Assembly: GCF_900113665.1 (NCBI RefSeq)
Contig: NZ_FOQD01000002.1
Location: 186,001 to 250,000 of the forward strand
DNA: 64,000 nt
Direction of reading: 5' to 3'
DNA from: Planctomicrobium piriforme
GTDB lineage: Bacteria > Planctomycetota > Planctomycetia > Planctomycetales > Planctomycetaceae
The translations under genes and the position numbers were made by a program. Positions 42,222 through 51,028 of this stretch are shown in pieces. Position 1 is the stretch's first letter. Every line of letters starts with the position of its first letter. Below the pieces are notes generated by a model. That model saw only the letters and a list, made by a program, of their open reading frames with translations, ran no database searches and had not been told where the DNA came from.

Positions 42222-43601
42222 GTGATTGCCTACATCCTGTTTCTCCTGGCAAACGCCATGCTGTTCATGCGGCCGCAGGAAGTCCTGCCGGCGCTGGGCG
42301 ATCTGCAGCTGTACCTTCCCTGCATCATCGGGGCCTTGCTGTTTTCGATTCACGATCTGCACAACCAGCTTCGCTGGCGGACGATGCTGCAGCAGCCGGT
42401 CAACCTGTGCGTGGTCGGCGTCTGTTTCGCGATTCTCACCTCCCGTGTCTTCACCGGAAACTTCTACCACCTCGACACCAGCCTGTCGGGCATGCTCAAG
42501 GTGGTGATGTACTACATGGTGCTGGTGTCGGTCATCACCACGCCGCTGCGGCTGCGTTACTTTTTGATGACCACGGCGTTGTGTGCGACGTTCATGATCG
42601 CCTACAGCGTTGTGGACTACCGCGCCTTCTGCCGGCAATGGGAAGGGAACCCCGAGTTCCTCGTCGTGCTCGATCAGGAACGCAACCTCGATCCGTCAGA
42701 GCGCCGCATCCTGCGCCACATTCCCGACCGCGACGGCGTCGACGTGTACGGGAACGAAATCTGGTTCTTTCGACTGTGCGGTCTCGGCGTCTTTCACGAT
42801 CCCAACGACATCTCGCTGCTGATCGTGGCCACCACGATCATTTCGGTGTACTTCCTCACCGATCCCAAGCTGACAGGCATCCGCTATTTCTGGCTGATTC
42901 CCATCGTCATCATGGGCATCGCGATGGTCTACACCTATTCCCGAGGGGGGATTCTGGCCTTCGGCGTGGGAGGGATGGCCTGGCTCTGCACCAAGTATGG
43001 CACCAAGGTCGCAATGGCGATTGGTCTGATGTGTGCCCTGGCGGCTCCCCTGGCGCTGGGACGGGCAGGGAATATCGACGTTTCGGAAGGAACCGGCCAG
43101 CAGCGGGTCCAGCTTTGGGGCGACGGCCTCGCCTCGATCCGCAATGCGCGACTTCTGTTTGGCATCGGCGAAGGGGTCTATCCCTCCGTCGCCGGGCACG
43201 TCGCCCACAACTCATTCGTGCATGCGTTTGTGGAACTCGGCTTCTTTGGCGGCACCCTGTTCATGGGCTGCTTCTTCCTCCCGGCGTTCACGTTCTACCT
43301 GATGAAGCGCAACAACTTTGCGATCAGCGATCCCGAACTCAGGCGCATGTTCCCGTACATCGCGGCGATTCTCGCCGAGTGGTGCATGGGGATGTGTTCG
43401 CTCTCCCGCTGCTACGTCCCGCCCACCTACATGATCGCCGGCATCGCCGCCGCGTTCATCAACCTGGTCGGCTTTTATCGGCCCAATCCCAAGCCGTTGC
43501 TGCGGCTGACTCCCCGGGTGGTGAAACCGTGGATCGCCTGCAGCGCCGGTCTATTGGGGGCCGCCTACGTCTTCGTCCGCATCTTCGCCCGCTGGGGATA
43601 A
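42222..43601 (+). CDS. O-antigen ligase/polymerase-like (Wzy_C) membrane protein
   Basis: This 459-residue protein has about 11 membrane segments and the Wzy_C/O-antigen ligase hallmark VYTYSRGGILAFG near residue 235. A large periplasmic loop follows (LWGDGLASIRNARLLFGIGE then GVYP, HVAHNSFVHAFVELGFFGG), as in the ligase/polymerase superfamily. It would polymerise or ligate undecaprenyl-linked repeat units at the periplasmic face. The start is a GTG at 42222 opening a hydrophobic helix. It heads the plus-strand part of the polysaccharide cluster. Confidence 0.85.
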   Translation: MIAYILFLLANAMLFMRPQEVLPALGDLQLYLPCIIGALLFSIHDLHNQLRWRTMLQQPVNLCVVGVCFAILTSRVFTGNFYHLDTSLSGMLKVVMYYMVLVSVITTPLRLRYFLMTTALCATFMIAYSVVDYRAFCRQWEGNPEFLVVLDQERNLDPSERRILRHIPDRDGVDVYGNEIWFFRLCGLGVFHDPNDISLLIVATTIISVYFLTDPKLTGIRYFWLIPIVIMGIAMVYTYSRGGILAFGVGGMAWLCTKYGTKVAMAIGLMCALAAPLALGRAGNIDVSEGTGQQRVQLWGDGLASIRNARLLFGIGEGVYPSVAGHVAHNSFVHAFVELGFFGGTLFMGCFFLPAFTFYLMKRNNFAISDPELRRMFPYIAAILAEWCMGMCSLSRCYVPPTYMIAGIAAAFINLVGFYRPNPKPLLRLTPRVVKPWIACSAGLLGAAYVFVRIFARWG

Positions 43602-43605
43602 ACAG

Positions 43606-43715
43606 GAGTTGTCAGTTCACAGTTTTCAGTTGTCAGTTTGAAGCGTCTGAAGCTGTTCGAAGTTGGTTTGAACTCGTCGCACCATATTTGACTGATCACT
43701 GAAAACTGAGAACTC
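43606..43715. repeat. Imperfect inverted repeat, TTTTCAGTYRTCAGT family, copy e
   Basis: AGTTCACAGTTTTCAGTTGT then CAGTTTGAA is mirrored by TGACTGATCACTGAAAACTG then AGAACT. It fills the gap between the Wzy-like and GT2 genes. Confidence 0.75.
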
Positions 43716-43739
43716 CGACTGAAAAAGGAGAACCAACCA

Positions 43740-44663
43740 ATGCCCGTCCCGCAGATCAGCGTGGTCATTCCCGCTTATAATGCCGAGCAGACGATTGCGC
43801 GCACGCTCGAGAGCGTGCTGGCCCAGTCGTTTGTGCCACAGGAAATCATTGTCGTCGACGACGGCTCCAAAGACGGCACGGCGGAGCTCGTCGCCCGTGA
43901 CTTTCCCCAGGTGACGCTGATTCGTCAGGCAAACGCCGGCCCCGCCGCCGCACGAAATCACGGCGTGCGGGTCGCCAACGGCGACTGGATCGCACTGCTC
44001 GACTCCGACGACGCCTGGCTGCCGGAGAAGATCAAGAAACAACTGCCGGCCATGAAACCCGGCACCGCGCTGGTCCATACCCATACAAAGCAAGACCGCT
44101 GCAAGACCACCCAGAACATCACCTTCGACGTGCTGTGGCATCACAACCACATCGGCACCTCGACCGTCGTCTTCAACAAAGCCCTGTTTCTGCAGGTCGG
44201 CGGATTTGAAGAAGACCGCAAGTTCATCGGGGCCGAAGACTACAACATGTGGCTGCGGCTGGCCGCCACCGGTCAGCGGATCGTCACCATTCGCGAAGAA
44301 CTGACTCTCTACACTCCCGCCGAGAACAGCCTGTCGCAGCAGATCGCCAAAGTCATTCAAGCCGAACTGCTGAACATGAACACGATTGCCCGGCAGTACC
44401 ATCTGCCGGAAGAGAAAGTCGCCGCCAAGCGGGCCGCGTTGTACGAGGAATACGCTCAGGCGTTGTTCTGGATGCGCGATCTGCCGCTGGCCCGTAAGTA
44501 TTACCGCGAACTTTTGCGAGACCGCCCCTCGGCCACCGCGCTGGGTTACTGGCTCGCCACTTATCTACCGGTCGGCGTGTTGAACATGCCGCGACTCGTG
44601 GCGCAGCCGCGTCGCTCAGCCGCCCCCGCCGTTCCTTCCGCTCCGCTGGTGCTTTCCCGATGA
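43740..44663 (+). CDS. Glycosyltransferase family 2
   Basis: This 307-residue GT-A enzyme begins with the strand ISVVIPAYNAEQTIARTLES and the nucleotide motif IIVVDDGSKDGTAEL. The metal-binding DXD equivalent is ALLDSDDAWLPEK near residue 85, and the acceptor-side motif FIGAEDYNMWLRLA follows at about 160. It adds a sugar to the lipid-linked repeat in the cytoplasm. The C-terminal 80 residues are helical with a YARDLPLARKYYR-like TPR-type stretch (MRDLPLARKYYRELLRDRPS). Its stop overlaps the flippase start by ATGA. Confidence 0.92.
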   Translation: MPVPQISVVIPAYNAEQTIARTLESVLAQSFVPQEIIVVDDGSKDGTAELVARDFPQVTLIRQANAGPAAARNHGVRVANGDWIALLDSDDAWLPEKIKKQLPAMKPGTALVHTHTKQDRCKTTQNITFDVLWHHNHIGTSTVVFNKALFLQVGGFEEDRKFIGAEDYNMWLRLAATGQRIVTIREELTLYTPAENSLSQQIAKVIQAELLNMNTIARQYHLPEEKVAAKRAALYEEYAQALFWMRDLPLARKYYRELLRDRPSATALGYWLATYLPVGVLNMPRLVAQPRRSAAPAVPSAPLVLSR

Positions 44664-46177
44664 CCGTCCGTAAAAACATCATTGCCGGCTGGATGGCGCA
44701 CCTGGTGACGGTGCTCATCGGCTTTTTCATGATGCCGTATATCCTCGGCACCGTGGGAGAGGCGCAGTACGGAGCGTGGGTCTTCATCAACGCCGTGGCC
44801 GGCTACTCGTCGATGATCTACGCCGGCTTCGGCGCGACGATCTGCCGGTACGTCGCCGACCTCTCGTCGCGCCGCGAATGGCAGAAGCTCAACTCCGTCG
44901 TCAGCACAATTCAACTGGTCTACGTCGGCACCGCCTCGCTGGTGTTCGCATTTACCGGCCTGTTCGCCTGGTGGGCGCCGTCACTCAAGCATTGGGCCGG
45001 TCTCCCCCTCGGTGAAATTCAACTCTCGATTCTGATCGTCGGCTGTACGATCGGCATGGGGATGATCGCCAGCGTCTACGGCGGCGTCCTCGTCGGCACG
45101 CAGCGGCTCGACATCAAACGGGGCATCGAAGTCACGCTCGGCATCGTGCGTCTGTTGCTGACGCTGCTCTGCCTGCATGAACACTATGGCCTGGTCACCC
45201 TGGCGTTGATCTTCTTCGGCGTCACGGTGATTGAACACGGCGTCAGCGCCTGGTTTGCCTATCGGCAGTTGCCGCAGCTGTCGGTCGCGTTCTGGCATGC
45301 CCGTCGCGATGTGTTCAAGGAATGCGTCGGCTTCAGCGCCTTCAATGCCATCGCGCTGCTGGCGGAATACCTGATCTTCTTTACCGACACCATTGTCATC
45401 GGCTTTGTCCTCGGTCCGCTGGCGGTCGTCCCCTATCAGATCGGGCTCCGCATCGCCCAGATGATTCAAATCCCGATCTCGCAGATCGGCGAAGCGGTCC
45501 TCCCTCGCGCAGGCGAACTTTATGCCCGTGGGCAGAAGTGGGAACTCGCTCACCTCGTCAATCGCGGGATGGGCGTCGCCTTCCTGCTGTCCGGCGGATT
45601 CCTGATCGGCTCGATCTACTTTGGTGAGCTGCTCATCCGCACCTGGATCGGGCCGCAGTTCGCAGGCAGCCAGCATGTGCTGGTGCTGCTGGTCGCCTCA
45701 CAGTTAATCGCATTGCCGATGGTGGTCGCCCGTAAGGCGCTACTGGGGATTGGACAAGTCAAAGTTCAGGCATGGATCGACCTGCTGGAAGCGGGCATCA
45801 ATCTGGTGCTGTCGCTGATCTTCATTCATTACTGGGGGATCATTGGCGTCGCCTGGGGAACGATCATCCCGTTGTATGTCGTCGAACTCGCCGTCCTGCT
45901 GCCGTATGCGGCCAGGCAGTTGGGTCTCGAACGTCGTGCGCTCTGGCACACGGTTGTCGCCCCACAGTTGCCGGCTCAGGTGGCGCTCATTCTGTTTTGC
46001 GAATACGCAGTTCGCGTCACGCCGGAGTCAGGCTGGCTGCCGTTGCTGGCTGTCACACTGGGGGGCGGCGGCGTATTGCTCTCGGTCCGCTGGCTGATGC
46101 ACCTGCTCGAACGCCGGTCCAGCGTCACCACACGACCGATCACCGGAGAAGTCGAAGCATTGGCGGGCTCAACATGA
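44660..46177 (+). CDS. Wzx-type polysaccharide flippase (MOP superfamily)
   Basis: This 505-residue membrane protein has about 12-14 helices and the general layout of Wzx/PST flippases: an N-terminal MTVRKNIIAGWMAHLVTVLI, then repeated GIGMGMIASVYG-type segments. A polar helix around LAEYLIFFTDTIVIGFVLGP is also seen. It would translocate lipid-linked sugar repeats across the cytoplasmic membrane for the Wzy-like enzyme. It overlaps the preceding GT2 gene and the next GNAT gene by ATGA junctions, so the three are translationally coupled. Confidence 0.88.
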   Translation: MTVRKNIIAGWMAHLVTVLIGFFMMPYILGTVGEAQYGAWVFINAVAGYSSMIYAGFGATICRYVADLSSRREWQKLNSVVSTIQLVYVGTASLVFAFTGLFAWWAPSLKHWAGLPLGEIQLSILIVGCTIGMGMIASVYGGVLVGTQRLDIKRGIEVTLGIVRLLLTLLCLHEHYGLVTLALIFFGVTVIEHGVSAWFAYRQLPQLSVAFWHARRDVFKECVGFSAFNAIALLAEYLIFFTDTIVIGFVLGPLAVVPYQIGLRIAQMIQIPISQIGEAVLPRAGELYARGQKWELAHLVNRGMGVAFLLSGGFLIGSIYFGELLIRTWIGPQFAGSQHVLVLLVASQLIALPMVVARKALLGIGQVKVQAWIDLLEAGINLVLSLIFIHYWGIIGVAWGTIIPLYVVELAVLLPYAARQLGLERRALWHTVVAPQLPAQVALILFCEYAVRVTPESGWLPLLAVTLGGGGVLLSVRWLMHLLERRSSVTTRPITGEVEALAGST

Positions 46178-47343
46178 TCACCACAGTTCCCAATTCACCA
46201 ACGCAGGTCGCAGCCGCCGCAGGCACGCTGACGTTCCGCACCCTCGACGCCAGCCGCGTCCACGAGGCGCTGGCCATCTGGCGGCAACTGGAACTGCGAG
46301 TCGGCGAAACGGCCGTCGCCTGCTCGGCGACATGGACCGAATGCTGGCTGCAGGTGTACGGCGGCACCGTCCCTTACCGCTTTCTCGTGGCTGAATCGGC
46401 TGGCATCGTTCGTGGAATTTGCCTGCTGACCAACGGCGTCGGCCAGAAGGTCGGCCCGGTCACCATCAAGACATTGCATCTCGGCACCGCCGGCGAACCG
46501 CAGCCCGGCAGCGTCTGCGTGGAATACAATCGCCTCCTCGTCGAACCTGCTTTCCGGCATGACTTCATCTCTGAAATCGTGACGGCTCTCAAGAGCGACT
46601 CACGGTGGGAACAACTACGACTCGACGGCTTTTCGGAATCTGATCTGCAGCCCTGGCTGGCACATCTGCCCAACGCGGAGGTCCGTTCGCGCGATAGCCG
46701 CTACTTCGATCTTCAGGTGGCTCGCATCGCCGGCAGCGATGTGCTGACTCGACTGGGAAAAAGCACACGTTCGAATCTGCGGCGGCGTTTGAAGCAATAC
46801 GGTGAACTCGATTGCCAATGGGCCGTAACGCCCGACGATGCCGGCGACATCTTGCAGGAACTCATCCAACTCCATCAGGCGCGATGGCAGGCGGTCGGCC
46901 AGCCGGGCGCCTTCGCCAGCGAACGCTTCCAGAAGTTCCAGACCGAAGCCAGCCTGAAACTGTTTCTCGAAGGCAAAGCTGTTCTGTTCCGCGTGCGTCA
47001 TGCAGGTGCGACGGTCGGCTGCCTGTTGCTGCTGAACGATCGCAACCGTCTCCTCGATTACCTGTCCGGATTTGCTTCGTTCGACGAGAAACCGAGTCCC
47101 GGCCTGATCTCGCATTACCTGTGCATGGAAGCCGCCTTGAAGCGGGGCTACGAGGCCTACGACTTCCTGGTCGGCGACAAACGCCACAAAGACAACCTGT
47201 CGAGCGACGTGAATCAGCTCTGCTGGCTCACCTGGTCGCGACCGACGATCAAACTGCGGGCACTGCAACTGCTGCGTGATTTCAAACGTCGCATGCAATC
47301 GGAGACGCCCGCTCCTGCATCGGCATCTGAAACAGCCGAATAA
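46174..47343 (+). CDS. GNAT-superfamily acetyltransferase-like protein (CelD/BcsL, FemAB-type fold)
   Basis: The 389-residue product starts at the ATG at 46174 inside the flippase stop (ATGA). It resembles the Acetyltransf_6 (CelD/BcsL) group that is frequent in exopolysaccharide loci: GKSTRSNLRRRLKQY near residue 190, LIQLHQARWQAVGQPGAF, and the acceptor strand region ISHYLCMEAALKRGYEAYDF. The acyl donor is not visible. It may acylate the sugar repeat or a lipid. A longer frame starting at 45772 overlaps the flippase and is rejected. Confidence 0.82.
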   Translation: MITTVPNSPTQVAAAAGTLTFRTLDASRVHEALAIWRQLELRVGETAVACSATWTECWLQVYGGTVPYRFLVAESAGIVRGICLLTNGVGQKVGPVTIKTLHLGTAGEPQPGSVCVEYNRLLVEPAFRHDFISEIVTALKSDSRWEQLRLDGFSESDLQPWLAHLPNAEVRSRDSRYFDLQVARIAGSDVLTRLGKSTRSNLRRRLKQYGELDCQWAVTPDDAGDILQELIQLHQARWQAVGQPGAFASERFQKFQTEASLKLFLEGKAVLFRVRHAGATVGCLLLLNDRNRLLDYLSGFASFDEKPSPGLISHYLCMEAALKRGYEAYDFLVGDKRHKDNLSSDVNQLCWLTWSRPTIKLRALQLLRDFKRRMQSETPAPASASETAE

Positions 47344-47357
47344 ATTCAAGCATGTGT

Positions 47358-47384
47358 GCCACTGGCGGCTTGTCCGCCAGTGCC
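47358..47384. repeat. Perfect nine-base hairpin downstream of the GNAT gene
   Basis: CACTGGCGG (47360-47368) pairs with CCGCCAGTG (47374-47382) around CTTGT. There is no T-run, so it is a palindromic repeat or a weak terminator. Confidence 0.65.
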
Positions 47385-47437
47385 TGTGACGGACGACTAC
47401 AAGAAGTATTCCTAGGCAAAAATTGGAAGTCACTCTC

Positions 47438-48577
47438 GTGAGTACATTGGTTACAGAATCACCGATCCCAACGAAGCTGACGAGGCCTCAGTCAAAGCAG
47501 CGGCTGCGCGTCTGCCATGTCAGCATGACGCTCCGTACCGGCGGTCTGGAGCGACTGCTGGTCGATTTCGGGCGTTTCCACAATCGTGACCAATACGAGC
47601 TGAGTTTCGTCTCGCTGGGACCAGTCGGTCAGCCCGCTGAAGATCTGCAGGCGGCCGGGTTTGACGTGGAGACCCTCGGCATGCCCAAGACGTCCAAAGG
47701 GGCGGCGCTGCAGAAGTTGAAGACGCTGCTCCGCGACGGCCAGTTCGACGTCGTGCATACCCACAACACTTATCCGCATTTCTACGCGACCCTCGCCGCA
47801 CGCTGGGCCGGTATTTCGACCATCATCAACACGCAGCACGGTCGCGGCTGCGGGTCTGGCTGGAAGAGCCATTGGCAGTTTCGCATTGCGAACCGACTCG
47901 CCACACGCGTTGTGGGCGTCTCCGCCGATGCCACGAAGCTCTGTCAGTCGCAGAACCCGGCCAGCGCCTCGCGTATGCAGACGATCTGGAACGGAATCGA
48001 TCTCGAACGCTTTAAGTTCACCGGCCCGCGCAATGAGCCGACTGCGATTTCCGTGGCGCGACTCTCTCCGGAAAAAGATTACGCCACCCTGCTGCACGCC
48101 ATGCAACTGGTGATTCAGCATGAGCCCCGTTTCCGGCTGTTACTCGTCGGTGACGGCAGCGAACGGGCACGGCTCGAACAGCTCGCCACAGAACTCGACA
48201 TTCGTCAGCACATCGAATTTCTCGGTGAACGCAAAGACGTTCCCGACCTGCTCCGCAAAGCAGGCTTCTTCGTCTCGTCTTCGAAGACAGAAGGCATTTC
48301 GCTCACGCTCCTCGAAGCAATGGCGGTCGGCCTGCCGATCGTCACCACTCGAGTGGGCGGCAATCCGGAAATCGTCGTCGAAGGAGAGACCGGCAAACTG
48401 GCGCCCGCCCAGAAACCGGAAGCACTCGCCGCCGCGATCCGCGAAATGCTCGACGAACAACCGTTATGGCCGACCATGGCCGACGCCGCCCGCAAACGGG
48501 TCGAGCAACACTTCAACGTCCGCAACATGGTTTCCCAGTACGAAGACCTGTACCAGACCTGTGTGGCCTCGAAATAA
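47438..48577 (+). CDS. Glycosyltransferase family 4
   Basis: This 379-residue GT-B enzyme has the N-terminal glycine-loop CHVSMTLRTGGLERLLVDF, the middle FDVVHTHNTYPHFYATLAA, and the donor-binding half. The latter has SVARLSPEKDYATLLHAM, LLLVGDGSERARLE and the E-x7-E region FVSSSKTEGISLTLLEAMAV near residue 285. It transfers a nucleotide-activated sugar with retention. I chose the GTG at 47438 because GGAAG lies eight bases upstream; TTG 47423 would add five residues. Confidence 0.92.
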   Translation: MSTLVTESPIPTKLTRPQSKQRLRVCHVSMTLRTGGLERLLVDFGRFHNRDQYELSFVSLGPVGQPAEDLQAAGFDVETLGMPKTSKGAALQKLKTLLRDGQFDVVHTHNTYPHFYATLAARWAGISTIINTQHGRGCGSGWKSHWQFRIANRLATRVVGVSADATKLCQSQNPASASRMQTIWNGIDLERFKFTGPRNEPTAISVARLSPEKDYATLLHAMQLVIQHEPRFRLLLVGDGSERARLEQLATELDIRQHIEFLGERKDVPDLLRKAGFFVSSSKTEGISLTLLEAMAVGLPIVTTRVGGNPEIVVEGETGKLAPAQKPEALAAAIREMLDEQPLWPTMADAARKRVEQHFNVRNMVSQYEDLYQTCVASK

Positions 48578-48591
48578 GTCGCGTCATTTCT

Positions 48592-48632
48592 CCCTCGCCC
48601 CGGTACTCCGGGGAGAGGGCCGGGGTGAGGGG
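48592..48632 (+). repeat. GC-rich palindromic intergenic repeat, copy 5
   Basis: CCCTCGCCCCGGTACTCCGG is followed by GGAGAGGGCCGGGGTGAGGG. It lies between the GT4 and Gfo/Idh/MocA genes. Confidence 0.85.
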
Positions 48633-48707
48633 CAAGGAAACTCCCACTTCGCAAATAGCGCCCAAATCACATTCCCTATTTGAAACACTGAACAGCACGT
48701 CTGCCTC

Positions 48708-49826
48708 ATGAATCCTTCCATTCCACCCCTGCGAGTCGCCCTGCTTGGTTGCGGCCAGATTGCTGACGCACATCTGGCTCAATTGCGGCGCATTCGCAAT
48801 GTCGACATCGTGTCCGTTTGCGACGTCCATGAAGACCTCGCCTGGCAGGCGGCGAAACGCTTTCAGGTAGCCCGTTGGGATACCAGTCTCGACCGCATGC
48901 TCGACGAGACCCGGCCTGACGTGGTCCATCTCACGACGCCGGCCCAGACCCATGCCCCTCTCGCGCAGCAACTGCTCGAAGCGGGCTGCCACGTCTATGT
49001 CGAGAAGCCATTCACTCTGAATGCCGCCGAAGCGGCACAGGTGTTTGAAACTGCCGCCCGTTGCGAACGTCTGGTTTGCGTGGGTCACGACCAGTTGTTC
49101 GATGCCGCCTGGTTGAAGGCCAAAGCCTGGATTCGACAAGGACTGCTGGGCGAAGTGCGGCACATCGAATCGATCCTCGGCTACCCGATTGACGGCAAGT
49201 TCGGATCTCTCGTCGCCTCGAATCCCCGACATTGGGTGCGGCAGCTTCCCGGCGGACTGTTTCAGAACACGATCTCGCACCCGTTGTATCGCATCACCGA
49301 TCTGCTGGCCGACAGACAATCAGAGCTGCTCGGAGGCTGGCGGACTCGGCAGGGATTCGAATTCCCGACGGAACTCAGCATCTCGCTGCAAGGTCTGCGG
49401 CAGTCGGGCAGCCTGACCTTCTCGACCTTCCTGCCGCCGCAGCGAGTCACCAAAATTTACGGAACCAAAGGGACCGTCAGCATCGACTTCGATGCCCAGA
49501 CGCTGCAATTCCATCGACTCACCAAACTCCCGGGCGCCTTTGCGAAACTGGAAGCTCCCTTCCAGCACTTCCGCAATGCCAGTTGGAATCTCGCGAACAA
49601 CCTCGGTCGTTTTGCCCGGGCGGATATTCACTACTTCGGCGGCATGAAAACTCTGTTCGAACGGTTCTACGACGCAATTCGAGGAACCGGCCCGCATCCC
49701 ATTCCGCATGTGGAAACGTACGAGTTCACGCTGCTGATGGACCGCATCTTCGACCACTGCCGTGCGCCGCACCTCGTTGCTGAAACCGAAAGCCGCGAAG
49801 TCGACAAGTTTCAGCTCTCAGTATGA
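48708..49826 (+). CDS. Gfo/Idh/MocA-family oxidoreductase
   Basis: This 372-residue NAD(P)-dependent sugar oxidoreductase has a Rossmann loop VALLGCGQIADAHLAQL, acid after strand 2 in VSVCDVHEDLA and the family EKPF motif (CHVYVEKPFTLN) near residue 100. The C-terminal half is the substrate-binding alpha/beta domain, with GHDQLFDAAWLKAKAWIRQG. It probably converts a nucleotide sugar, for example by 3-oxidation. It belongs to the polysaccharide cluster and follows the repeat at 48592. Confidence 0.9.
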   Translation: MNPSIPPLRVALLGCGQIADAHLAQLRRIRNVDIVSVCDVHEDLAWQAAKRFQVARWDTSLDRMLDETRPDVVHLTTPAQTHAPLAQQLLEAGCHVYVEKPFTLNAAEAAQVFETAARCERLVCVGHDQLFDAAWLKAKAWIRQGLLGEVRHIESILGYPIDGKFGSLVASNPRHWVRQLPGGLFQNTISHPLYRITDLLADRQSELLGGWRTRQGFEFPTELSISLQGLRQSGSLTFSTFLPPQRVTKIYGTKGTVSIDFDAQTLQFHRLTKLPGAFAKLEAPFQHFRNASWNLANNLGRFARADIHYFGGMKTLFERFYDAIRGTGPHPIPHVETYEFTLLMDRIFDHCRAPHLVAETESREVDKFQLSV

Positions 49827-49869
49827 ACGCAAATGTGAATTCAACGGTCGCAACTTGCCTGCGGCTCTG

Positions 49870-49901
49870 ACTGAAAACTGATTACTGACAACTGAAAACT
49901 C
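49870..49901. repeat. Single arm of TTTTCAGTYRTCAGT repeat family
   Basis: GACTGAAAACTGATTACTGA then CAACTGAAAACT repeats the right-arm motif of the family; no left arm was seen upstream of the epimerase gene. Confidence 0.6.
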
Positions 49902-49905
49902 CCTG

Positions 49906-50916
49906 ATGACCACCACCATGTCACAAACAGCTTTTGTCACCGGCGGCGCAGGCTTCCTGGGTCGGCGTCTGATTCGCTGTCTTGTTGCCCGCAATATGAC
50001 GGTCCGTTGCCTCGTACGCGGGTCGAGCGATCTGGCGCCGCTGTTCGCGGAACTCAGTGAAAAACAACAGGCTCAGGTGCAGCTCGTCCGCGGAGACGTG
50101 GCCGATCGGGCGTTGCTCGATGAAGAATTGCCGCAGACTGACATTGTTTATCATCTCGCGGCCGCGCTGGGAGGCAGCCCCTCCACGATGTTCCTGAACA
50201 CCGTGATTCCGACGCGAACGCTGCTCGAAGCCGCCGCACTGGCCGATGTGCAGCGATTTGTGCTCGTCAGCTCGCTGGGAGTCTATGGCACACAGCACGT
50301 CCGCAACTGGGGAAAACTCGACGAAACAACACCCGTTGATCCGCATCCCGAACTCCGCGATCCCTACACCTTCAGCAAAATCCGCCAGGAAGCGATTGCC
50401 TGGGAAGCCCGTGAACGCTGGGGGCTGCCGTTGGTGGTGGTTCGACCCGGAGTGATCTACGGACCCGGCCGTTCGCTCCTCACAAGTCGCGTCGGACTCT
50501 CGCTCGGTCCGCTCCTGGTGCGGATGGGGGGGAGCCAGCAGCTTCCGTACACCTATGTCGAGAACTGTGCTTCGGCCATCGCCCTGGCCGGTGTGACGCC
50601 GGGCATCGATGGCCAGATCTTCAATGTCGTCGACGACGACCTACCCAACGGCAAACGCATTCTCCGCACAATCCGCAAATCCGGACAGCGCGTCCGCTCG
50701 GTCTGGGTTCCGCGACTGGCGATCGGCCCTCTCTCCTCGATTTACGAACGCTATGCCAACTGGTCAGAAGGCCAACTGCCAGCGGTGATTACGCACTACA
50801 AAAGTCAGGCGATCTGGAAGCCGGTGCGGTATTCCAACGAGAAAGCCAAACACAGCCTGAACTGGTCGCCAGCCATTTCCACGGAAGATGCACTTTCGAA
50901 AACAGTTGCCGGCTAG
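49906..50916 (+). CDS. NAD-dependent epimerase/dehydratase
   Basis: This 336-residue extended SDR has the NAD loop VTGGAGFLGRRL and an acid-to-RG switch (VRCLVRGSS) that suggests NADP preference. YHLAAALGG and the catalytic Tyr-x-x-x-Lys YTFSK follow at about residues 151-155, preceded by SSLGVYGTQ. It resembles sugar-nucleotide epimerases/reductases of the RmlD/3-beta-HSD type; the sugar is not identifiable. It may reduce or epimerise a precursor for this locus. ATG at 49906 and 49918 are both possible starts. Confidence 0.85.
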   Translation: MTTTMSQTAFVTGGAGFLGRRLIRCLVARNMTVRCLVRGSSDLAPLFAELSEKQQAQVQLVRGDVADRALLDEELPQTDIVYHLAAALGGSPSTMFLNTVIPTRTLLEAAALADVQRFVLVSSLGVYGTQHVRNWGKLDETTPVDPHPELRDPYTFSKIRQEAIAWEARERWGLPLVVVRPGVIYGPGRSLLTSRVGLSLGPLLVRMGGSQQLPYTYVENCASAIALAGVTPGIDGQIFNVVDDDLPNGKRILRTIRKSGQRVRSVWVPRLAIGPLSSIYERYANWSEGQLPAVITHYKSQAIWKPVRYSNEKAKHSLNWSPAISTEDALSKTVAG

Positions 50917-51028
50917 CATCGTCAAATTGCGAGCTATGGTTAGGAGATCTCCCGTGCCGCGACCTTTATCGCCTGCGGGAAATAGTGGAATTGTCACAGT
51001 CAGCACACAGCAGCCGCGTTTGAGCCCA

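Noticed and set aside
42407..43702. A 431-residue plus-strand frame overlapping the Wzy-like gene in another phase
   Set aside because: The product is Arg/His-rich with no membrane helices or motifs, while the overlapping frame encodes a clear polymerase-like protein.
45772..46173. Extended N-terminus for the GNAT protein
   Set aside because: It overlaps conserved flippase coding sequence and the ATGA junction at 46174 gives the natural start.
50888..51028. Extended N-terminus of the GT4 protein starting inside the epimerase gene
   Set aside because: The extra 47 residues have no similarity to GT4 enzymes and the conserved strand starts at MRILFIST.
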